From JACVRW01 sp963803245 (GTDB taxonomy: Bacteria > Actinomycetota > Thermoleophilia > Solirubrobacterales > Thermoleophilaceae): 64,000 nucleotides of DNA. The stretch covers positions 186,001-250,000 of the forward strand of contig CAWDLI010000015.1 of NCBI GenBank assembly GCA_963803245.1. Direction: 5' to 3'. The position numbers were made by a program, and so were the translations under genes. Below are positions 17,829 through 25,214 of the stretch, piece by piece; the stretch's first letter is position 1, and the number at the start of each line of letters is the position of its first letter. The notes beneath the pieces were generated by a model that was given only the letters and a program-made list of their open reading frames with translations, had not been told where the DNA came from and searched no databases.

Positions 17829-18545
17829 TTACACCAGGTCCACCAGGCGTGCCACCGCACGCCCAAGCTCGCCACGCGGCTCACGACCCCCGAGCGCCAG
17901 TTGGGCGCCCATTCGCGAACGCGGCAGCGTCAGCGCCGCCCGTCCGTGCCACCCGTCGTGGTCGGCGCCGTTGAGGACAACGATCGGCTCCGGCCCCACC
18001 CGCGCCAGGCAGGCGGCGGCGACCGGCGCCAGAGCCGGCTCCGCCCCGGCGCCCGCGACCAGAACCGTGCTGTCCGCAAGCGCCGCGTGCCGGCCACCCA
18101 GAGCAGCTGAGCCCGCGTCGAGAACGATCGGAGCGAAGTGGCGAGCGCAGTCCGTGAGCGCCAGCGCATCGGCCCCGCTGACGAGGCAGAGCCGGCCGAG
18201 CGGCCGTGTGGCCGCACGCGGAACGTCGGCCAGCGAGCGCGCGAGGCGGGTGGCCGCCTGCGTCGCGATGGCCACGCCGGAGCCGGGCGACTCGCAGGAC
18301 ACGGCCGCCGCTCCGGCCGGGTCGCGCGCGGCCAGCTCCGCGGCGAGCGCGCGAGCGACCATGGTGGCCCCACAGCCTGGCGCGAGGCCGAAGACGGCGA
18401 TCACCGGCCGCGGCTCCGCGACCGGCGGGCGGGCGACGGGCTCGCGCTCGGCCCGGTCGGCCGGCTCGAGCAGCCAGGAGCCGGCCGCGCTCAGCACGGC
18501 TCCCGCCAGACCGCGCCGGCCCGGGAGATCGGTGAAGCCGGTCAA
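17829..18545 (-). CDS. CpaE/TadZ-like MinD-family protein
   Basis: 238 residues. TTG 18545 overlaps the stop of the TadE-like gene (TTGA). After an N-terminal segment a degenerate MinD-type nucleotide site appears (VFGLAPGCGATMVARALAAELA). It is glycine-rich but lacks the usual KGG...GKT lysines, so ATP hydrolysis is doubtful. Later parts (IVLDAGSAALG, PIVVLNGADHDG) follow the ParA/MinD fold. Actinobacterial CpaE-like proteins sit in Flp/Tad-pilus clusters; here the secretion ATPase and the TadB/TadC genes are missing. Confidence 0.65.
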   Translation of the reverse strand: MTGFTDLPGRRGLAGAVLSAAGSWLLEPADRAEREPVARPPVAEPRPVIAVFGLAPGCGATMVARALAAELAARDPAGAAAVSCESPGSGVAIATQAATRLARSLADVPRAATRPLGRLCLVSGADALALTDCARHFAPIVLDAGSAALGGRHAALADSTVLVAGAGAEPALAPVAAACLARVGPEPIVVLNGADHDGWHGRAALTLPRSRMGAQLALGGREPRGELGRAVARLVDLV

Positions 18546-18877
18546 CGCGCCACCGTGGCGCCGGTCTCGACCGCCAGCCGGTCGGCGAGTGCGCCGAGGG
18601 CAGCCGGCGGCCGCAGGCGAACCGCGACCCGGCCGCCGTCCACCGCGATCCGGGCACGGGCGCGGGCCCAGCCGGGCAGAGCCTCGCGCGCGCCCGCCCG
18701 CGGGTCGGCACCGGCCGCCAGCGCCAGGGCGCCCGCCTCGGCGGCGGTCCCGGCGAGCACCTTCGCGTACCCGACCGCCAGCAGCTGCAGGCATGCCAGC
18801 CCGACCACCAGCACGACCGGGAGCATGCCGAGCAGCTCCACGGTGGCCTGACCGCGTTCACGCGCGCTAGCCGCCAC
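18542..18877 (-). CDS. TadE-like pseudopilin
   Basis: 111 residues from GTG 18877, overlapping the upstream gene by 11 bases. The TadE signature is clear: a short basic leader ending ERGQATVELLGMLPVVLVV, where Gly-Gln and the following Glu match the prepilin-peptidase site and Glu5. One hydrophobic helix follows and then a small C-terminal domain. It should be processed and inserted in the membrane as a minor pseudopilin of a Tad-type system. Confidence 0.7.
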   Translation of the reverse strand: MAASARERGQATVELLGMLPVVLVVGLACLQLLAVGYAKVLAGTAAEAGALALAAGADPRAGAREALPGWARARARIAVDGGRVAVRLRPPAALGALADRLAVETGATVAR

Positions 18878-19247
18878 GCGCCCGCCCGAGCGACGATGTG
18901 GCACCCACGCTGACCGGCGTCCGCCATGCGGGCACGAGGAGTGGTATCCGGAGCGAGACACGCACACCGCCGTCGCGCATCCGGCGTACGACGAGGCCGT
19001 GCTCGAGCGAGCGCGGGACAGCGCTGCGCGCGGCCGACCGCGGGCTCCGTCCGACCGCGTCCGCCCGTGCGGCCGCCCGCGCCGCGTGCGCGACCAGCCA
19101 CATGGCGTGGCCGGCGAGCACGAGCTGCCAGGCGACGAGCGCCACGAGCACCACCAGCGGTAGCGCCGCCACCAGGTCCACGGAGGCCTGCCCGCGCTGT
19201 GCGGCCGGCGCTCGCAAGGTGTCACTCGGGACGAGGTGCATCGCCAT
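18867..19247 (-). CDS. TadE-like pseudopilin
   Basis: About 126 residues. ATG 19247 is preferred; ATG 19241 or a longer start at 19271 are possible. The processing motif is AAQRGQASVDLVAALPLVVLVALVA: Gly-Gln, then a hydrophobic helix, with Asp in place of the usual Glu5. A C-terminal domain with basic residues follows. It is the first gene of a three-gene overlapping set (this gene, the second TadE-like gene and the CpaE-like gene), reading away from the LLM oxidoreductase. Confidence 0.65.
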   Translation of the reverse strand: MAMHLVPSDTLRAPAAQRGQASVDLVAALPLVVLVALVAWQLVLAGHAMWLVAHAARAAARADAVGRSPRSAARSAVPRSLEHGLVVRRMRDGGVRVSLRIPLLVPAWRTPVSVGATSSLGRARGG

Positions 19248-19355
19248 CGAGCCTGCCCTGCGCCGGAACACCCATCAATACGTGTGTGTGACAGCGGCCT
19301 GACGGGCAGGCGAATCTCCGGCGTTTCTCCAAGAGCGGGCTCTACTCTCGAAGCC

Positions 19356-20393
19356 GTGACCGAGCTCCGGCTCAACGTCCTCGACCAGTCGCCCATCTCA
19401 GAGTGCTCGACGGGGCCGGACGCGCTCCAGAACACGCTCGATCTCGCCCGCCTGACCGACCGGCTCGGCTATCACCGCTACTGGGTGGCCGAGCACCACG
19501 GCACGCCCACGCTCGCCTGCGCCAGCCCGGAGGTGCTGATCGGGCCGATCGCGGCGGCCACGGAGCGGATCCGCGTGGGAAGCGGAGGCGTGATGCTCCC
19601 GCACTACAGCCCGCTGAGCGTGGCGGAGCGCTTCAGCATCCTGAGCGGCCTCTACCCAGAACGGATCGACCTCGGCATCGGGCGTGCGCCGGGCACCGAC
19701 CAGCTGACGATGCTCGCCCTGCAGCGCGACCGCCGCCAGCCGGCCCCCGACGACTTCCCGCAGCAGCTCACCGAGCTGCTCGCCTACCTCGAGGACAAGA
19801 TGCCGGCGGACCATCCATTCGCCCGTCTGAGCGCCTCGCTCCCGGGGGTGCCGAATCGGCCCGAGGTCTGGCTGCTGGGCTCGTCCCCGCAGAGCGGGAT
19901 CTGGGCCGGCGAGCTCGGGCTGCCCTACTCGTTCGCCGACTTCATCAACCCGCGCGGTGCCGAGATCGCCGAGGAGTACCGGCGGCTCTTCGCGGAGACG
20001 GGCCGCGCGGACGCACCGCGCGTGGCCGTCGGCGTGATGGCGGTCTGTGCCGACACCGACGAGGAGGCCGAGCTGCTTGCGTCCAGCAGCCGGATGGCGT
20101 TCTCGCTGCTGCGGCAGGGACGGCTCGTGCCGGTGCCGCCGGTGGAGAAGGCGCTGCGCTACCTCGAGACCCGCGAGCGGCGCCCCGGCGGTTCCGGGCG
20201 CCGCGCGGTGATCGGCTCACCGGACACGGTCAAGCAGGGGCTCGAGGAGGTCGCGCGCGAGTACGGCGCGGCGGAGCTGACGGTCCTCACGATCACGCAC
20301 GACCACGAGGCTCGCCGGCACTCGTACGAGCTGATCGCGTCGGCGTTCGCGCTCGAGGGCGCGGCGGCTGCCGGCGCCGCCGCTCAGCCGTAG
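19356..20393 (+). CDS. Luciferase-like (LLM class) flavin-dependent oxidoreductase
   Basis: 345 residues from GTG 19356. TIM-barrel luciferase-fold monooxygenase of the MsnO8/YhbW group: LDQSPIS at the N-terminus, YHRYWVAEHHGTPTLACASPEVLIG, VGSGGVMLPHYSPLSVAE and LYPERIDLGIGRAPGTD are family hallmarks. It is likely FMN-dependent with an unknown substrate. The final ten bases overlap the convergent membrane-protein gene. Confidence 0.85.
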   Translation: MTELRLNVLDQSPISECSTGPDALQNTLDLARLTDRLGYHRYWVAEHHGTPTLACASPEVLIGPIAAATERIRVGSGGVMLPHYSPLSVAERFSILSGLYPERIDLGIGRAPGTDQLTMLALQRDRRQPAPDDFPQQLTELLAYLEDKMPADHPFARLSASLPGVPNRPEVWLLGSSPQSGIWAGELGLPYSFADFINPRGAEIAEEYRRLFAETGRADAPRVAVGVMAVCADTDEEAELLASSSRMAFSLLRQGRLVPVPPVEKALRYLETRERRPGGSGRRAVIGSPDTVKQGLEEVAREYGAAELTVLTITHDHEARRHSYELIASAFALEGAAAAGAAAQP

Positions 20394-20740
20394 CTGCGGT
20401 ACTGCGTCCAGACCCAGTAGATCCCGTAGGACGCGAGCCCAAGGAGCGCGAACCAGGCGAGCACGCCCAGCCCGCCGGTGTCGAACATGCGGTTGGTGGC
20501 GGTGAACGTGACGAGCGCCAGCCCGAGCGAGCCGTAGAGGGCCAGGCGCTGGCGATCCGGCAACGTCTCGAGCTCGAAGCGGTACTGGCGGAACAGCCGA
20601 TAGGCGAGATACGCGATGGCCACGAAGAAGGCGATCGTGATGACGGTGAGCACCACGTCCAGAACCGCCCCGCCGTTGGGCAGCACGACGAACACGAGCG
20701 CCACGAGCGCGACCACACCGAGCTTCCACGCGAGCTGCAC
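20384..20740 (-). CDS. Small integral membrane protein of unknown function
   Basis: 118 residues with four hydrophobic segments (LGVVALVALVFVVLP, VVLTVITIAFFVAIAYLAYRLF, LALYGSLGLALVTFTATN, GVLAWFALLGLASYGIYWVW). A basic/acidic loop RQYRFELETLPDRQR lies between the second and third. No family recognised. It is 29 bp behind uppP on the same strand and therefore probably co-transcribed with it. Confidence 0.7.
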   Translation of the reverse strand: MQLAWKLGVVALVALVFVVLPNGGAVLDVVLTVITIAFFVAIAYLAYRLFRQYRFELETLPDRQRLALYGSLGLALVTFTATNRMFDTGGLGVLAWFALLGLASYGIYWVWTQYRSYG

Positions 20741-20769
20741 GGATCGAAGGCTAGATGACTACTGGACGG

Positions 20770-21594
20770 CTACTTGATCGCGCCGGAGCTCACGAGCACG
20801 AGCACCAGCGTGCCGAGCGCAACCCGGTAGATCACGAAGACCACCGTCGAGTGGCGCTCGAGGTAGCGCAGGAGGAGCGCGATCGACGCGTAGCCGGTCA
20901 CGAACGCGAGCAGGGTGGCCACCACGAGGCAGGCAAACGACGTGGACTCCCCCTCCTCCCCGCTGGCGATCGAGCCGAGCTCGAGCACGCCGCTCAGCAC
21001 CACGGCCGGTATCGAGAGGAGGAACGAGAAGCGCGCCGCCGCGGTCCGGTCGAGGCCCATGAACAGCCCGGCCGTGATCGTGGCTCCGGAGCGCGAGACC
21101 CCCGGGATCAGTGCCAGCGCCTGCGCGAAGCCGACCGCGATGCCGTCGCGCCTCTGGATCTGCTCGATGGTCCGCGACCTGGTGCCGACCTTCTCCGCCA
21201 GGAGCAGGACCAGGCCGAGCACGATCAGCGCCGTGCCGATCAGGTAGAGGTCGCGAGCGCCGGTCTCGATCTGGTCCTTGAAGAGCAGGCCGAAGATCCC
21301 GATCGGCACCGTGCCCAGCAGGATGTACCAGCCGAGCCGGGCATCGAGGTCGCGACGGAGCGCCGGATTTCGCAGGGATCCGAGCCAGGCGCGCGCGATC
21401 CGGTGGAGGTCCGCGCGGAAGTAGAGGAGCACCGCGGCCATCGTCCCCAGCTGGGTGACCGCCGTGAACGCGGCCCCCGGGTCCTCCCAGCCGAGAAACG
21501 CCGGGACGATGCGCAGGTGGCCGGTGCTCGAGATCGGCAGGAACTCGGTGAGCCCCTGCACGATCCCGAGGACTATCGCCTCGAAGATCGACAC
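20770..21594 (-). CDS. uppP: Undecaprenyl-diphosphatase UppP/BacA
   Basis: 274 residues, the expected length. Hallmark motifs are complete: GIVQGLTEFLPISSTGHL (with the catalytic-region Glu and Ser residues) and PGVSRSGATI, plus about eight membrane helices. It removes a phosphate from undecaprenyl diphosphate on the outer face of the membrane, recycling the lipid carrier for cell-wall synthesis, and can confer bacitracin tolerance. ATG 21594 sits directly before TM1. Confidence 0.95.
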   Translation of the reverse strand: MSIFEAIVLGIVQGLTEFLPISSTGHLRIVPAFLGWEDPGAAFTAVTQLGTMAAVLLYFRADLHRIARAWLGSLRNPALRRDLDARLGWYILLGTVPIGIFGLLFKDQIETGARDLYLIGTALIVLGLVLLLAEKVGTRSRTIEQIQRRDGIAVGFAQALALIPGVSRSGATITAGLFMGLDRTAAARFSFLLSIPAVVLSGVLELGSIASGEEGESTSFACLVVATLLAFVTGYASIALLLRYLERHSTVVFVIYRVALGTLVLVLVSSGAIK

Positions 21595-21754
21595 GGCTGC
21601 GGAACCCTAGTGACGGGCGGAGGCGCGAAAACGCGCTGCGAGGGACTTGTCATCAAGACCCTTGTCGGCGGGAGGGCGCGATGGACTTGACACCGATGAT
21701 GCAGGCGAGCGACTCGCCGGATTCGTCGGCGCACCGGGTATCGTTCGGCTCGCG

Positions 21755-21967
21755 ATGTCTCTCCTCGCGCAGATCACGATCATCGCCGGCGACAACGGCG
21801 AGGGCCTCGTCGGCGAGACCACCGACCGGATCATCACCTTCTTCTGCCTTGGCCTGGTGGTGTTCTTCACCCTCGTGGTGATCCTGGGATCGACCATCCA
21901 GGGCGCGCTGGAGCGGCGCAAGGAGCAGCGCAAGGCCGCCGAGCTCCGCCGGCGCGTCGGTTGGTAG
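21755..21967 (+). CDS. Small single-span membrane protein
   Basis: 70 residues. ATG 21755 gives an N-terminal hydrophobic start, then one strong helix (IITFFCLGLVVFFTLVVILGSTI) and a strongly basic, Glu-rich tail (ERRKEQRKAAELRRRVGW) that would lie in the cytoplasm. No family recognised. Its TAG is followed after five bases by a copy of the hairpin repeat found at two other gene ends. Confidence 0.6.
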   Translation: MSLLAQITIIAGDNGEGLVGETTDRIITFFCLGLVVFFTLVVILGSTIQGALERRKEQRKAAELRRRVGW

Positions 21968-21972
21968 GCCCG

Positions 21973-22015
21973 TAGTGCGGAGCAGCCGGCTCGGCCGGCT
22001 GCGCACCGATGGCTT
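21973..22015 (-). repeat. Hairpin repeat copy 1 (inverted relative to the other copies)
   Basis: Stem GCAGCCGGC (21982-21990), three-base loop, GCCGGCTGC (21994-22002), flanked by TAGTGCGG on one side and GCACCGATGGC on the other. The flanks match those of the copies at 24493 and 30157 when read in opposite orientation. Both stem arms differ from those copies by complementary substitutions. It lies just past the stop of the small membrane protein gene and probably acts as a terminator. Confidence 0.7.
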
Positions 22016-22136
22016 CCCAAACGCTTCACATGCGACCTCGCCGGCCCGGCAAGGATGCGGGAGCAGATCCCTCCTCCGAGCACGTGGCCCTGAGCTCCCC
22101 GCCGGGGCCACGCGCCGTTTTGGGAGAGTTCCGGGT

Positions 22137-22901
22137 GTGAACCCCGTGACCTACGAGCGCATCGGCGCCGCGGCGGTCGTGACCATCGACCGCCAGGAGC
22201 GCCGCAACGCGGTGGACGGACCGACCGCCGACCTGCTCGGCGAGGCGTACGTGCGCTTCGAGGCCGACGACGACGCGCGGGTGATGATCCTGACCGGCGC
22301 GGGCGACGTGGCGTTCTGCGCCGGCGCCGACCTTAAGGCCATCGAGAGCTTCGGTCCGCGACTCGACCGCGAGGAGGGGCCGCTCGGATTCACCCGGCTG
22401 ATCGCCTCCAAGCCGACGATCGCCGCCATCTCGGGCTGGTGCCTGGCGGGCGGGCTCGAGCTCGCCCTCTGGTGCGACCTGCGCGTGGCCACCCCCACCG
22501 CCGCGCTCGGCTTCCCCGAGCGGCGCTGGGGAGTGCCGCTGATCGACGGCGGCACCCAGCGGCTGCCGAGGATCGTCGGGCTCGGCCGGGCGCTCGACCT
22601 GATCCTGAGCGGCCGCATAGTCGAGGCGGACGAGGCTCACGCCATGGGCCTCCTGAACGAGATCGTGCCCGACGGCCAGCACCTGGAGCGCTCGCTCGAG
22701 ATTGCCGAGGCGCTGGCGCGCTTCCCCCAGGACACGATGCTGGCCGACAGGAGCGCGGCGATCGAGGGCTTCGACCTGCCGCTTCCGGAGGCGCTCGCGC
22801 TGGAGGCCAGGAGCGGCGCGCCGACGCGGGAGACCGCCTGGCGCGGCGCGGCGCGGTTCGCCGGCGGCGAGGGTCGCGGCGGCGCGGGCGCCGGGGTCTA
22901 G
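22137..22901 (+). CDS. Enoyl-CoA hydratase/isomerase family protein
   Basis: 254 residues from GTG 22137 (GGGAGAG just upstream). Crotonase fold. The oxyanion-hole segments are present as FCAGADLKAIESF and ISGWCLAGGLELALWCDLRVAT, followed by GFPERRWGVPLIDGGTQRLPRIVG. The first catalytic Glu of hydratases appears as the E in GGLELAL-WC...ERRWG; assignment between hydratase and isomerase or other crotonase activity is not possible by eye. It ends in a Gly/Ala-rich tail. The ABC exporter genes follow with a one-base gap. Confidence 0.88.
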   Translation: MNPVTYERIGAAAVVTIDRQERRNAVDGPTADLLGEAYVRFEADDDARVMILTGAGDVAFCAGADLKAIESFGPRLDREEGPLGFTRLIASKPTIAAISGWCLAGGLELALWCDLRVATPTAALGFPERRWGVPLIDGGTQRLPRIVGLGRALDLILSGRIVEADEAHAMGLLNEIVPDGQHLERSLEIAEALARFPQDTMLADRSAAIEGFDLPLPEALALEARSGAPTRETAWRGAARFAGGEGRGGAGAGV

Positions 22902-22902
22902 C

Positions 22903-23751
22903 GTGGCAAGCGCGATCGAGGTCCGCGACCTCGAGAAGTCCTATGGACCGGTGGACGCGGTGCGCGGGCTCTCCTTCTCCGTGGAGCAGGGCGAGGTCTT
23001 CGGCCTCCTCGGGCCAAACGGCGCCGGGAAGACCACCACCGTGGAGATCCTCGAGGGCTACCGCTCGCGCACGGGCGGCGAGGTGAGCGTGCTCGGCCAC
23101 GACCCGGCGATCCGCGACCGGCGCCTCCAGGAGCGCGTGGGGATCGTGCTCCAGAGCTCCGGGTTCTATCCGCAGGCGACCGTGCGCGAGGCGGTGGAGA
23201 ACACGGCCAAGGCCTACTCCGCCCCGCGCGCCGTGGGCGAGACGATCGACCTCGTGGGGCTGGACGACAAGGCCGACTCGCGCACGGTTCACCTCAGCGG
23301 CGGCCAGCGGCGGCGCCTCGACCTCGCGCTCGCGCTGATCGGCAACCCGGAGCTGGTCTTCCTGGACGAGCCCACTACGGGCTTCGACCCGGCCGCCCGG
23401 CGCACGGCCTGGAACGCCGTACGCAACCTCCGCGGCCTCGGCATGACGGTTCTGCTCACCACCCACTACCTGGACGAGGCCCAGGAGCTGGCCGACCGCG
23501 TGGCGATCGTCAAGGACGGCCGCATCGTGGCCCAGGGCCCGCCCACCGAGCTCGGCCCGGACCAGGCTCGCTACCGCGTCTCCTACCTCTCCTCAGGACG
23601 CCGTGTGGAGCACGAGACCGACGACCCCACCGACCTCCTGCACCGTCTGACGAGCGACGCGCTCGCCCGCGGCGAGCGGCTCGAGGGCCTCGAGGTGAAC
23701 CGCCCCACGCTCGAGGACGTCTACCTCCAGCTGACCGAGGACGGGTCGTGA
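22903..23751 (+). CDS. ABC transporter ATP-binding protein (ABC-2 exporter)
   Basis: 282 residues from GTG 22903. Walker A GPNGAGKTT, Q-loop GIVLQSSGFYPQAT, signature LSGGQRRRLDLALAL, Walker B LVFLDEPTTGFDP, H-loop TTHYLDEAQ. The C-terminal part ends in the typical LEDVYLQLTEDG. Belongs to the CcmA/DrrA-type exporters of drugs, polyketides or polysaccharides. It overlaps the permease gene by GTGA. Confidence 0.9.
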   Translation: MASAIEVRDLEKSYGPVDAVRGLSFSVEQGEVFGLLGPNGAGKTTTVEILEGYRSRTGGEVSVLGHDPAIRDRRLQERVGIVLQSSGFYPQATVREAVENTAKAYSAPRAVGETIDLVGLDDKADSRTVHLSGGQRRRLDLALALIGNPELVFLDEPTTGFDPAARRTAWNAVRNLRGLGMTVLLTTHYLDEAQELADRVAIVKDGRIVAQGPPTELGPDQARYRVSYLSSGRRVEHETDDPTDLLHRLTSDALARGERLEGLEVNRPTLEDVYLQLTEDGS

Positions 23752-24482
23752 GCACCGCCGAGCTCACCTGGGAGCAGTTCCGCTTCGAGCGCAAGCTGTT
23801 CTGGCGCAATCCCACGGCCGCCTTCTTCAACTTCGTGCTGCCGCTGCTCCTGCTGCTGCTCGTGGCCACGGCCTTCTCCACCGAGGCCGACGAGCTCGAC
23901 GTGCTGATCCCCGGTGTGGCAGGCATGAGCGTGATGGCCACGACCTTCACTGCCCTTGCCTACGTGCTCGTGTACCGCCGCGAGGAGGGCATCCTGAAGC
24001 GCGTGCGCGGCACCCCGATGCCCGCCGCCTCATACCTCGGCGGCATGATCGGGTCGGCCGTTCTGAACGCGGTGGTTCAGGTGCTGCTCGTGATCGTGAT
24101 CGGCCACGTGCTCTACGACGTGGACTGGCCGGCGAACTGGATGCTCCTGGCGGGGTTCACCCTGCTCGGCGTGGTCTGCTTCGGCTCCCTCGGCGTGGCC
24201 TTCGCCCACGCGATCCCGAACGTGGACTCCGCCCCCGCGTGGGTCAACGCGGTGTTCCTGCCGCTGATCTTCATCTCGGGGGTCTTCTACTCCTCCGATT
24301 CGCTTCCCGGAGTGCTGAAGGCGGTGGCCGAGGTGCTGCCGCTCAAGCACCTCGTCGACGGGCTTTCGGCCGCCATCGTCGGCGGCGGCGCCGGCGAGGA
24401 CACGCTCCTGGCCGCGGCGGTGGTGGGCGGCTGGACAGTCGTCGGCCTGCTGCTAGCCGTGCGCTTCTTCCGCTGGAGCTAG
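23748..24482 (+). CDS. ABC-2 type transporter permease
   Basis: 244 residues with six membrane helices. The N-terminal helix QFRFERKLFWRNPTAAFFNFVLPLLLLLL is characteristic, and the loop YRREEGILKRVRGTPMPAASYLGG is the conserved ABC-2 coupling region. A late PLIFISGVFYSSDSLPGVLKAVAEVLPLKHLVDGL segment matches DrrB-like permeases. Works with the upstream ATPase; substrate unknown. The hairpin repeat follows the stop codon at 24493. Confidence 0.9.
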   Translation: MSTAELTWEQFRFERKLFWRNPTAAFFNFVLPLLLLLLVATAFSTEADELDVLIPGVAGMSVMATTFTALAYVLVYRREEGILKRVRGTPMPAASYLGGMIGSAVLNAVVQVLLVIVIGHVLYDVDWPANWMLLAGFTLLGVVCFGSLGVAFAHAIPNVDSAPAWVNAVFLPLIFISGVFYSSDSLPGVLKAVAEVLPLKHLVDGLSAAIVGGGAGEDTLLAAAVVGGWTVVGLLLAVRFFRWS

Positions 24483-24492
24483 CCGCAGGCTA

Positions 24493-24537
24493 GATGCCGT
24501 CGCTGCGCACCCGGCCAGCCGGGTGCTTGCGCACTAC
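24493..24537 (+). repeat. Hairpin repeat copy 2, at a convergent gene junction
   Basis: Contains GATGCC, stem GCACCCGGC (24507-24515), two-base loop, GCCGGGTGC (24518-24526), then CTTGCGCACTA. It is nearly identical to the copy at 30157. The complement of its CTA (24534-24536) is the TAG stop of the minus-strand metalloprotease gene. Located between two convergent genes, it probably serves as a bidirectional terminator without a U-tract. Confidence 0.75.
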
Positions 24538-25214
24538 AGCCGCAGCGCGTGCCCGTGGCGGCGTAGCCAGCGCTCGCGCTCGCGCCAATCGGGACAGCGC
24601 TCCGCCAGCAGCGCCCAGAAGCGCTCCGAGTGGTCGTGCACCGCGAGGTGCGCCACCTCGTGCTCCACCACGTAGTCGAGGATCTCGGCGGGAGCGAGCA
24701 GCAGCCGCCAGTTGAAGCTCATCGCGCCGCTCGACGAGCACGACGCCCAGCGGCTGCGCTGGCCGCGGATCTGGAGCGGCCCATAGCTCGTGCCGGCCCG
24801 CGCGACCGCGGCGTCGAGCCGGCGCCCGACCTCCGAGCGCGCCTGGCGTCGGTACCAGCGCTCGAGCACGGCGCGCACCGCGTCGGCGCCCAGGTCGGGC
24901 CCGCTCACGTGGAGAACGCCGCCACGAGCCAGCACGCGCGCCCGCGCGCCGGACGAGAGCCGCAGCGGGAGCCGCTCACCCAGGTACGGCACTTCGCCGC
25001 CGTCCTCCAGGCGAGCGGGTGGCAACTCGACCTCGGACTGCCGCATGCGCCTGAGCGTGCGCTCGATCCAGGGTCGCTTCTCCTCGACGAACGGCTCCAC
25101 CTTGCGGAGGGCGAACCCACTCGGGACCACCACCTCGACCCCGGCACCGTCCACCACGATGCGCGCGTGCCGCGCCCTGGTGGAGTGCCGGATCCGGTAC
25201 GGAATGGAGCTCAT
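24534..25214 (-). CDS. YgjP-like (DUF45) zinc metalloprotease
   Basis: 226 residues. The C-terminal zincin motif is VEHEVAHLAVHDHSERFW: HExxH with a third His seven residues further on, the arrangement of the YgjP/SprT-type family. The upstream RSRWASCSSSGAMSFNWRLLLAP is also conserved there. The N-terminal half is beta-rich with a VEEKRPWIERTLRRM helix. Probably cytoplasmic, as no signal peptide is seen. ATG 25214 overlaps the glycosyltransferase stop (ATGA). Its own TAG comes from the hairpin repeat. Confidence 0.85.
   Translation of the reverse strand: MSSIPYRIRHSTRARHARIVVDGAGVEVVVPSGFALRKVEPFVEEKRPWIERTLRRMRQSEVELPPARLEDGGEVPYLGERLPLRLSSGARARVLARGGVLHVSGPDLGADAVRAVLERWYRRQARSEVGRRLDAAVARAGTSYGPLQIRGQRSRWASCSSSGAMSFNWRLLLAPAEILDYVVEHEVAHLAVHDHSERFWALLAERCPDWRERERWLRRHGHALRL

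Noticed and set aside
18867..19247. A type IV pilus or competence cluster
   Set aside because: No PilA-type prepilin, PilB/PilT ATPase or ComEC-like gene nearby; motifs fit TadE-like proteins only.
21647..21754. A longer start for the small membrane protein gene, from 21647
   Set aside because: The added residues (SAGGRDGLDTDDAGERLAGFVG) are polar and unlike the protein; ATG 21755 directly before the hydrophobic part is more natural.
22903..24482. A lantibiotic or antibiotic biosynthesis cluster around the ABC-2 exporters
   Set aside because: No biosynthetic genes (NRPS, PKS, lanthipeptide or radical-SAM enzymes) occur near any of the three exporters.
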